Assembly: GCA_039819285.1 (NCBI GenBank)
Contig: JBCBSH010000053.1
Coordinates: forward strand, 1 to 21,846
From: JANQGH01 sp039819285
Lineage (GTDB): Bacteria; Pseudomonadota; Alphaproteobacteria; DSM-16000; Inquilinaceae
DNA: 21,846 bases
Direction of reading: 5' to 3'
The notes under the pieces are model-generated. The model was not told where the DNA came from and did not search any database. It saw only the letters and a list, made by a program, of their open reading frames with translations. The position numbers and the translations under genes were made by a program. Positions 16,364 through 21,846 of this stretch are shown here, one piece after another. Every line of letters begins with the position of its first letter. Within the stretch, counting starts at the first letter, position 1.

Positions 16364-17098
16364 TCAGGGCACGAGATCGTCCAGATAGAGGGGCAGCATC
16401 TCGCGCCAGGTCGGCCAGTCGTGGTCGTAGGCCTCGCTCCAGGGATCGACCCGGTTGGGAATGCCTTTGCCGCCCAGGATGTCGGCCATGGCCCAGCTCT
16501 CGCCAGGGCTCTCCCATCGTCCTTGGCCAAAGGCCATCAGGATGAAGCGCTGGCGCAACTGGTCGAGAATTTGCCCCTCCCCAAGCTGTGGCAGGAAGGC
16601 GCGCGGCGAGGCGAAGTAGAAATCCTCGTTGCCCTGAAACCCGAAAAGCCGTTCCAGATCGTATGTACCGCTCATGGCTATTGCCGTGCGGAACAGCCAG
16701 GGGTAGCGGCAGGTCACCGCAACCGCCGTGAAGGCGCCGATCGAAGCGCCGGCCGCGATCACGTCGATCGCGTCGTTTTGACAGTCGGTGCGGATCGCCG
16801 GCACCACCTCATGGGCGACATAGTCCTCAAACCGGTTCAACAGCCAGCAACGATGATCGACCGAACCCTCGTGGGCCGACAGGGCCCGACCTGCCACGCT
16901 GTCGCAGGAATAGACCTTGATCCTCCCCGCATCGATCAGCGGCCCGACGGCGCCGACCAGGTGCATGCGCTCCACCTCCTCGGCGTCGCCGCCGGCAGTT
17001 GGAAAAAGCAGCACCGGCTGGCCCCAATGGCCCCAGCGCACGAGCGTGATATCCTGTTGGCAGCGCGGCGAGTACCACCTAGAAACCGTCTTGGTCAC
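16364..17098 (-). CDS. Alpha/beta-hydrolase, putative esterase (second esterase of the trio)
   Basis: This 244-residue protein is a serine hydrolase: the nucleophile elbow is GASIG with S119, and the likely catalytic histidine is H226 in YDHDWPTWREMLP. The opening RWYSPRCQQDITLVRWGHWG and VLLFPTAGGDAEE resemble a little-studied esterase group (COG4947-like, from memory). A GTG start at 17098 is chosen because AGGAAGG (17107-17113 on this strand) lies eight bases before it. The start overlaps the end of the ATP-grasp gene by 20 bases, so translation is probably coupled. No signal peptide is visible. It shares only the fold with the other esterase of the cluster. Substrate unknown. Confidence 0.85.
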   Translation of the reverse strand: MTKTVSRWYSPRCQQDITLVRWGHWGQPVLLFPTAGGDAEEVERMHLVGAVGPLIDAGRIKVYSCDSVAGRALSAHEGSVDHRCWLLNRFEDYVAHEVVPAIRTDCQNDAIDVIAAGASIGAFTAVAVTCRYPWLFRTAIAMSGTYDLERLFGFQGNEDFYFASPRAFLPQLGEGQILDQLRQRFILMAFGQGRWESPGESWAMADILGGKGIPNRVDPWSEAYDHDWPTWREMLPLYLDDLVP

Positions 17099-18335
17099 CG
17101 GCGGCACCTTCCTGTTCGCGCCAAAGCTGGACACGGCCCCAGAACAGTTCCGTGAACGCGTCCACCTCGTGGGCCGGGAATAGGGACGAGACCTTCTGGT
17201 GGATCGCATCGCGCATGGCCGGCGAGCCGAAGAAGACATAGGCCAGCTCGTCCAGATGCCCCAGCCGGGTGCGGCAGAACTCTCGGAACTTCTCGGTCTC
17301 AAACCGGTCGTGCGCGACCCTGGCGTATTCGCGCAGCTTCTCCCTCGGCGGCAGGTCCCGATCCGCCACCTTGTAGAACGGTGCCCAGTCCATGTTCTTG
17401 CGCATCGGGCGTTCGGTGGCGGCGGCGAAGATCGACCAGCGCAGATTGGCCTTGATCAGCCAGGGAAAGTGATAGTGCAGCGAGGTCACCTGGCTGTCCG
17501 GACAGGCATTGGCGAAATCGATCGGATGCCAGATACCGTCGCGCCTCAATGCCTCGCACGAGTTAAAGTCCCAGCCGAAGAAGGCGTTGATGGTCAGCGT
17601 CATGTCTTCCAGCACGGACTGGTCTTCGGCGGACAGGAAATCGATGTCCAGGCGATAGCGGTCGTGCAGCGGCGCGCTGGGGTCGTAGTTCACTTTTCGC
17701 GTCTGCGGCCCCAGCCCGACGCAGCGGACGAACCAGTCGTGCGGCAGAATGGCGGCCTGCAGGTTCATGATCTCCGTGCCGCTGGCGTCGTAGGCCCGGT
17801 GAAAGCCCTCGGCGTCGTCGATCTTGGTCACGCCCTTCCAGCCGCCGCCATGATAGGGCTTCATGAAGAATGGGTAGCCGATTTGATCGCCGATGTCCTC
17901 CAGCGAAAACATCCGTGCATACTGTCTCAGGGTCGGTTCCAGATCGTCCGAAGGGTCGTACGATTTTGCCGGCAGCATCCAGGTGTCCGGCACCGGCAGG
18001 CCCAAGCGCATCATGGCTGCGTAGGAGGTGTGCTTCTCGTTCGACTGCAGCGACCAGGGATTGTTGTAGACGTAGAGGTCGTTCAGCAGGATCGCCTTCT
18101 TGATCCATTCCCGGCTGACTGAATACCAATGGGTCAGCCGGTCAATCACAACGTCGTACTTCACCGGCTGGCGCAGGTTGAACGGCTCGATCGTCACCCG
18201 CTCGCAGTTGAAGGCCAACCGACGGCCATCCAGTTCGAAGTCAAGCTTCAACTGGTCGAACAGTGTCTCGTAGCAGATCGGCCAGCAGATATCGGCCCCC
18301 AGCGACAGTCCGATATTGACCGTGCGATCGCTCAT
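17079..18335 (-). CDS. ATP-grasp ligase-like protein
   Basis: This 418-residue protein is probably an ATP-dependent carboxylate ligase. The ATP-binding half shows YPFFMKPYHGGGWKGVT (residues 154-170), with the nucleotide lysine near K159 and a flexible glycine loop. WHPIDFANACPDS (residues 269-281) matches the metal-binding end of ATP-grasp domains. NNPWSLQSNEKHTSYAAMMR followed by LGLPVPDTW looks like the RimK/D-Ala-D-Ala-ligase linker that precedes the fold. The C-terminal 120 residues are charged and helical and were not recognised. GGAGG lies shortly before the ATG. It sits between two esterase genes, 37 bases after the first and overlapping the second by 20. Substrates are unknown; the fold assignment is good, the reaction is inferred. 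Confidence 0.83.
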   Translation of the reverse strand: MSDRTVNIGLSLGADICWPICYETLFDQLKLDFELDGRRLAFNCERVTIEPFNLRQPVKYDVVIDRLTHWYSVSREWIKKAILLNDLYVYNNPWSLQSNEKHTSYAAMMRLGLPVPDTWMLPAKSYDPSDDLEPTLRQYARMFSLEDIGDQIGYPFFMKPYHGGGWKGVTKIDDAEGFHRAYDASGTEIMNLQAAILPHDWFVRCVGLGPQTRKVNYDPSAPLHDRYRLDIDFLSAEDQSVLEDMTLTINAFFGWDFNSCEALRRDGIWHPIDFANACPDSQVTSLHYHFPWLIKANLRWSIFAAATERPMRKNMDWAPFYKVADRDLPPREKLREYARVAHDRFETEKFREFCRTRLGHLDELAYVFFGSPAMRDAIHQKVSSLFPAHEVDAFTELFWGRVQLWREQEGAAGDQDGF

Positions 18336-18372
18336 CTTGCCTCCGCCATTCCCGCCGCCGGTCTGGGCCCGG

Positions 18373-19536
18373 TCAGCCTTCAGTGTCGGGCCGGCGCAAG
18401 ACCCACATCAGCCCGTCGCGCAACTGGTCGCGCCAATTGTGCCAATGGTGCCCGTCCCACGCGCTTTTGAACAGAACCTCGACGCCGTGCGAGCGCAGGA
18501 AGCTGGCAAGCGCCCGGTTTTCGTCCGCCAACCCTTCAAGCTCGCCGGTCGAAACAAAGGCGCGGGTGCCGGGCATCGGAGGCGCGCGTCGCAAGGCCCT
18601 AACCAGCCGCGCGATCTGATGAAAGACCGGATGTTGGCGTTGCTCCAACGCGCGGTCATCCAGAATGAAAGTGCCTGAATTGAGGATCAGCCCGGCAAAG
18701 ATGCCCGGATAGCGAAAGGCGGTGGCCAGCGAAGCCACGGCCCCAAGGCTGGCGCCCAGCAGCACGCGATCGGCCGCGTCGGTTGAGATGCGGTAGCGCG
18801 TGGTAATGGCCGGCAACAGCTCGTTGACAACATAGCGCGCATGGTCGCGGGCCCTCGCATACTCGCCCATGCGGTCCTTGGTTTGGATCAGCACGGCCAC
18901 CAGGGGCGGAATGTCGCCCCGGTCAATCAGGTTGTCGAGCGATGTCTTCAGGCTGGCGTAGGTGTCGAAATCGTCGCCGTCATGAATGATGACGAGCGGG
19001 TAGAGCGCGTCGGCGTCGTAGCCCGCGGGCAGATAGGCCCGTTCCTGACGGGTCTCGCCGAACGTCTCGCTGTCGACGGCCAGGGTCTCGACTTCGCCTT
19101 CTGGGGCACCGAGCGGGGTGCTCCAGACCGGCGGTCGGTAGCCCCAGGTTCGGCATACAGAGTTCTCACCAAATGGATCGCCGGCCCGTGCCGGGTTTAG
19201 CGGGTCAAGGATCCAGTGTTCGCCATCGCCATCGTGAACGGCCAGCTTGTACTCGAACCGGCCGCCATCCTCGACCGGCAGCGTCAGCAGCCACAGATCG
19301 GTGTTGTGCACTTGGTCAAAACTGGTCCGGTCGACACCCGCATGTATCCAGCGCAGCAGCTCGACCCGGTCGGCCGCTCCGCGCCATGCGAATGTCGCGG
19401 TGCCCGGGGATGTCAACGGGAACGCATTGGCCGCGAGAAACGCATCGATCGCGCCAGGGCCAAATTGACCCTCGGCGAAGAAGGCAGCCACCGACGGATG
19501 CCGCTCGCTCGCATCGGCGTTGGCGCTATCGCTCAT
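18373..19536 (-). CDS. Enterochelin-esterase-like hydrolase with N-terminal E-set domain
   Basis: This 387-residue protein has two parts. Residues about 40-135 form a beta-rich domain (TATFAWRGAADRVELLRWIH, then FEYKLAV, ILDPLNPARAGDPFGENSVC) like the N-terminal domain of Fes-type esterases. Residues about 150-380 form an esterase-D-type alpha/beta hydrolase with PLVIIHDGDDF, nucleophile S263 in GASLGAVAS, and a histidine cluster DGHHWHNWRDQLRDGL near the end. No signal peptide is visible, so it should be cytoplasmic. It leads the minus-strand run and is followed after 37 bases by the ATP-grasp gene. No siderophore biosynthesis or uptake gene is in the window, so iron release is not supported; the substrate is open. 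Confidence 0.87.
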   Translation of the reverse strand: MSDSANADASERHPSVAAFFAEGQFGPGAIDAFLAANAFPLTSPGTATFAWRGAADRVELLRWIHAGVDRTSFDQVHNTDLWLLTLPVEDGGRFEYKLAVHDGDGEHWILDPLNPARAGDPFGENSVCRTWGYRPPVWSTPLGAPEGEVETLAVDSETFGETRQERAYLPAGYDADALYPLVIIHDGDDFDTYASLKTSLDNLIDRGDIPPLVAVLIQTKDRMGEYARARDHARYVVNELLPAITTRYRISTDAADRVLLGASLGAVASLATAFRYPGIFAGLILNSGTFILDDRALEQRQHPVFHQIARLVRALRRAPPMPGTRAFVSTGELEGLADENRALASFLRSHGVEVLFKSAWDGHHWHNWRDQLRDGLMWVLRRPDTEG

Positions 19537-19774
19537 CGGCTTTGCACCTTTTGGGGTCCGACATGGCTCATGGGGTTGTCCGGTAATCCGGGACCGATCT
19601 ATCTAGGGAGTTCGCCGCTGAATTGCATCCGTTATGCGGCGCATGCACGTCCAACGCGGCAAGGGAATCAAGTACGAGAATCGGCCGGCAACGCAGCCTT
19701 TCGCGCCTTGGGCTTGCGACCGGCGATCGTCTGACGTTGGATAGCGGGCCGAGTAAACCCAAGCCGGAGACCGT

Positions 19775-20764
19775 ATGACCACGCCCCCGACCCTGGCCGA
19801 GATCGAGGCGACCCGCGCGCGCATCGCGCCCCATGTTCTGGAAACCCCCATGCTGGCCTATTACGGCAGCGTCGTGCCTCGGCGCTTGCCGGCAGGCACC
19901 GCGCCCATGCTGAAGCTGGAGCTTTTCCAGCGCACCGGCAGCTTCAAGGCGCGCGGCGCGGTGAACGTGATGCTGTCCTTGTCCGATGCAGAGCGATCGC
20001 GGGGCGTCGTCGCTGCGTCGGCCGGCAACCATGCGATGGCGACTGCCTATGCCGCGAAGGTGCTCGGTATTTCCGCCAAGGTGGCGATGCCGAAGTCGTC
20101 CAACCCGTTCCGCGTCGCGCGCTGCCGTGCATTCGGGGCCGAGATCGTCTTTGCCGATCATGTCGGCGAGCTGTTCGATCTGGTCGAGACGATCCAGCGG
20201 GAGGAAGGCCGTGTCATGGTCCACCCGTTCGAGGGCCCGCGCACGTTTGAGGGCACGGCCACCGTGGGTTGGGAGATCGGTCGCGACGCCCCGGACCTGG
20301 ATGCGGTCATCGTTCCGGTCGGCGGCGGCGGCCTGATTTCGGGCATCGCCTCGGCGATCAAGCAGCTGAAGCCCAATTGTGCCGTCTTCGGCGTCGAGCC
20401 GGCCGGGGCCCAGGGCATGACGCTCAGCCTCGCAGCCGGTGCCCCCTTGGACAAGGTGGTCGTGAAAACCATCGCCGACAGCCTCGGCGCCCCGCACCAC
20501 CGCGCCGGTTCGTTTGCCCTGGTCCAGCGTTTCGTCGACGACATGGTCACGGTTGAGGACCAAGAGATGATCGACGCCATGGCCGTCATGTTCGGCGATC
20601 TTAAGCTGGCCGTGGAGCCGGCCGGCGCGGCCGCGCTCGCGGCGCTGCTGGGACCCTTGAAGTCCAGGCTGGCAGGCAAGCGCGTGGGCATCGTCGTCTG
20701 CGGTACCAATATCGACCAGGTGAGCTACTGCAAGTTGTTAGGAAGGGCGTCACCTGAGAGATAG
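19775..20764 (+). CDS. PLP-dependent serine/threonine dehydratase-like enzyme
   Basis: This 329-residue fold-type II PLP enzyme has the cofactor lysine K58 in RTGSFKARGAVN, the substrate loop ASAGNHAMAT (about residues 81-90) and the phosphate-binding glycine loop VPVGGGGLISGIASAIK. It lacks the C-terminal regulatory domain of biosynthetic IlvA (about 500 residues), so it resembles catabolic threonine/serine dehydratases, serine racemase or hydroxyaspartate dehydratases. The motifs alone do not decide between these. GGAGA lies shortly before the ATG. It is divergent from the esterase/ATP-grasp run across 238 bases, where no convincing promoter pair was found on either strand. Confidence 0.9.
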   Translation: MTTPPTLAEIEATRARIAPHVLETPMLAYYGSVVPRRLPAGTAPMLKLELFQRTGSFKARGAVNVMLSLSDAERSRGVVAASAGNHAMATAYAAKVLGISAKVAMPKSSNPFRVARCRAFGAEIVFADHVGELFDLVETIQREEGRVMVHPFEGPRTFEGTATVGWEIGRDAPDLDAVIVPVGGGGLISGIASAIKQLKPNCAVFGVEPAGAQGMTLSLAAGAPLDKVVVKTIADSLGAPHHRAGSFALVQRFVDDMVTVEDQEMIDAMAVMFGDLKLAVEPAGAAALAALLGPLKSRLAGKRVGIVVCGTNIDQVSYCKLLGRASPER

Positions 20765-20856
20765 CGCGCAGCTGAGCAGCTGGGCCGACCGGCAGTGGTC
20801 TCGAGAGCCCATGCAGCGCGCTTGTCGGCGCGCCGATTGCGCGTGAGGTCCGGCAC

Positions 20857-21420
20857 ATGGCCAGGGAGCAAATCCGCATACGTGCTGCGCGAGGTGACGA
20901 TGTTGCCGCAATTGGCGAGATCGTCGTCGCCTCCTGGCGACATACTTTCGACGGTATATTGCCTAGAGATTTCTTGATGTCGATGTCGCGGCATCATCAG
21001 AAACGCCGGCATGGTCGAACTCTTTCCCTCGACTTCGTGCACTACGTCGTCGCTGTCACGAATGACGGGGAGGTGATTGGCTTTGCATCCGGCGGGCCAG
21101 GTCGCGATCCCGACTTCGCCGCCCGCAACGAAATCTATGCCACCTACGTGAAGCCCGGCTTCGAGCGTCGAGGGATCGGTCGTTGCCTGTTCGCCAGCAT
21201 ACTGTCCGCGCTGGCCACATCTAAGCAAAGGGGCTTCTATCTCACGGCTCTTGCCGTTAACCCGAACCGCTCATTCTATGCCAAGCTGGGCGGCGTCGAG
21301 ACGGACGCTCCTCGCATCCGATTGGGACGTGATTCTTATGAACAAGTTGCTTTTGTCTGGGACGACCTGCCCACAGCCGACACCGGCCCACGCCAGCAGG
21401 GCTCCACTGGTCCGCCATGA
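20857..21420 (+). CDS. GNAT-family N-acetyltransferase
   Basis: The 187-residue protein has a single GNAT domain: IRIRAARGDDVAAIGEIVVA at the start, YVVAVTNDGEVIGFASGG in the core, IYATYVKPGFERRGIGRCLF containing the acetyl-CoA loop (ERRGIG), and a FYAKLGGVETD segment in the late motif. GAGG lies eight bases before the ATG. It is unrelated in detail to the other GNAT in the window. The last 15 residues (TADTGPRQQGSTGPP) are low-complexity and lie next to an IS3-type element, so the C-terminus may have been altered by the insertion. Substrate unknown. Confidence 0.87.
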   Translation: MAREQIRIRAARGDDVAAIGEIVVASWRHTFDGILPRDFLMSMSRHHQKRRHGRTLSLDFVHYVVAVTNDGEVIGFASGGPGRDPDFAARNEIYATYVKPGFERRGIGRCLFASILSALATSKQRGFYLTALAVNPNRSFYAKLGGVETDAPRIRLGRDSYEQVAFVWDDLPTADTGPRQQGSTGPP

Positions 21421-21517
21421 TGGCTTTGGCTGTTTGACGTCAGGGCCCGTGGAACAGATTGAGGGGTTTTCGTAGCGGAGGATTTCTGGCTCATCGTAGT
21501 GACCGAAGGGAACGCAG

Positions 21518-21846
21518 ATGAGACAGAAATCGAAAGGTTCGAAAGTGGGTGTCGAGGCGACCGTCCGAGACATCCGACGCCGGACGCGCAAGCAGTATTC
21601 TGCTGAGGAGAAGATCCGGATTGTGCTGGCGGGCCTGCGGGGTGAGGACAGCATCGCTGAGCTGTGCCGCCAAGAGGGGATTGCCGAGAGCCTGTATTAC
21701 AGCTGGTCGAAGGAGTTTCTTGAGGCTGGCAAAAAGCGGCTGGCGGGTGATACCGCGCGCCAGGCCTCCTCGGGTGAGGTCAAGGATCTGCGCCGCGAGA
21801 TGCGCGACCTCAAGGAGGCGCTGGCCGAACAGATGCTGGAAAATCG
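21518..21846 (+). CDS. IS3-family transposase OrfA, cut by window end
   Basis: The frame from ATG 21518 is open to the last base (109 codons plus two bases). AAGGG lies eight bases upstream. The protein shows the helix-turn-helix of IS3 OrfA proteins: RRTRKQYSAEEKIRIVLAGL, then IAELCRQEGIAESLYYSWSK and EFLEAGKKRLAGDTAR. A coiled-coil/leucine-zipper stretch begins at EVKDLRREMRDLKEALAEQ, as used for OrfA dimerisation. The DDE catalytic domain (OrfB) must lie beyond the window. Whether the element is intact cannot be judged. Confidence 0.88.
   Translation, partial: MRQKSKGSKVGVEATVRDIRRRTRKQYSAEEKIRIVLAGLRGEDSIAELCRQEGIAESLYYSWSKEFLEAGKKRLAGDTARQASSGEVKDLRREMRDLKEALAEQMLEN
21518..21846 (+). 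mobile_element. Left part of an IS3-family insertion sequence
   Basis: Only the OrfA portion can be assigned. The left terminal inverted repeat should lie between the end of the GNAT gene (21420) and 21518, but cannot be fixed without the right end. Confidence 0.75.

Noticed and set aside
17199..18122. 307-codon open frame on the plus strand opposite the ATP-grasp gene
   Set aside because: The minus strand has coherent ATP-grasp motifs and a good ribosome-binding site; the plus frame has neither.
18373..19536. Siderophore (enterobactin) utilisation role for the Fes-like esterase
   Set aside because: No siderophore synthetase, receptor or transporter is nearby, and the close partner is an ATP-grasp ligase.
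19568..20563. 331-codon open frame on the minus strand opposite the dehydratase
   Set aside because: Antisense shadow; the plus strand carries all PLP-enzyme motifs.
13774..21846. Search for a repeated tRNA-Pro 3' end (att site) downstream
   Set aside because: No second copy of the T-arm/acceptor sequence was seen by eye within the window.

Overview
ORGANISM. The window looks like chromosomal DNA of an alphaproteobacterium, possibly Rhodospirillales-like (a judgement from gene order and protein character; no database was searched). It is GC-rich, with tightly packed, often overlapping genes. The order riboflavin genes-nusB-thiL-MFS-hppA, then bamE-like, cytochrome bc1 chaperone, yceD-rpmF-plsX-fabH-ihfA-merR-tRNA-Pro, is a familiar alphaproteobacterial backbone. 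LEFT CORE (1-7261). The first 112 bases are an inverted fold-back of the riboflavin synthase gene and are probably an assembly or amplification artefact. The 3' part of ribE follows, then ribBA, ribH, nusB and thiL on the plus strand with 4-bp ATGA overlaps or gaps of 2-11 bases. These make riboflavin, a transcription antitermination factor and thiamine diphosphate. An MFS transporter and the proton-pumping pyrophosphatase gene hppA follow, the latter closed by a clear hairpin. INSERTED SEGMENT (about 7262-8544). Between hppA and the bamE-like gene lie a minus-strand isochorismatase-family amidohydrolase and a frameshifted remnant of an IS5-type transposase. The remnant's stop codon overlaps the stop of the bamE-like gene. 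CENTRAL CORE (8541-13799). A minus-strand BamE/SmpA-type lipoprotein gene diverges from a plus-strand run: the bc1-complex assembly chaperone, yceD (DUF177), rpmF, plsX and fabH (phospholipid and fatty acid initiation), ihfA with its own sigma70-type promoter, and a MerR-family regulator. tRNA-Pro(GGG) follows, with a strong promoter. ACCESSORY RIGHT END (13845-21846). After the tRNA come an amidase, a five-gene minus-strand run, a plus-strand PLP-dependent serine/threonine dehydratase-like enzyme, a second GNAT acetyltransferase, and the start of an IS3-family OrfA cut by the window edge. In transcription order the minus run is an enterochelin-esterase-like hydrolase, an ATP-grasp ligase, a second alpha/beta-hydrolase, a VOC protein and a GNAT acetyltransferase. 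The hydrolase-ligase-hydrolase trio, with a 37-base gap and then a 20-base overlap, is the most likely undescribed system here: a carboxylate ligase bracketed by two different serine esterases, with no siderophore synthesis genes to justify the 'enterochelin' label.
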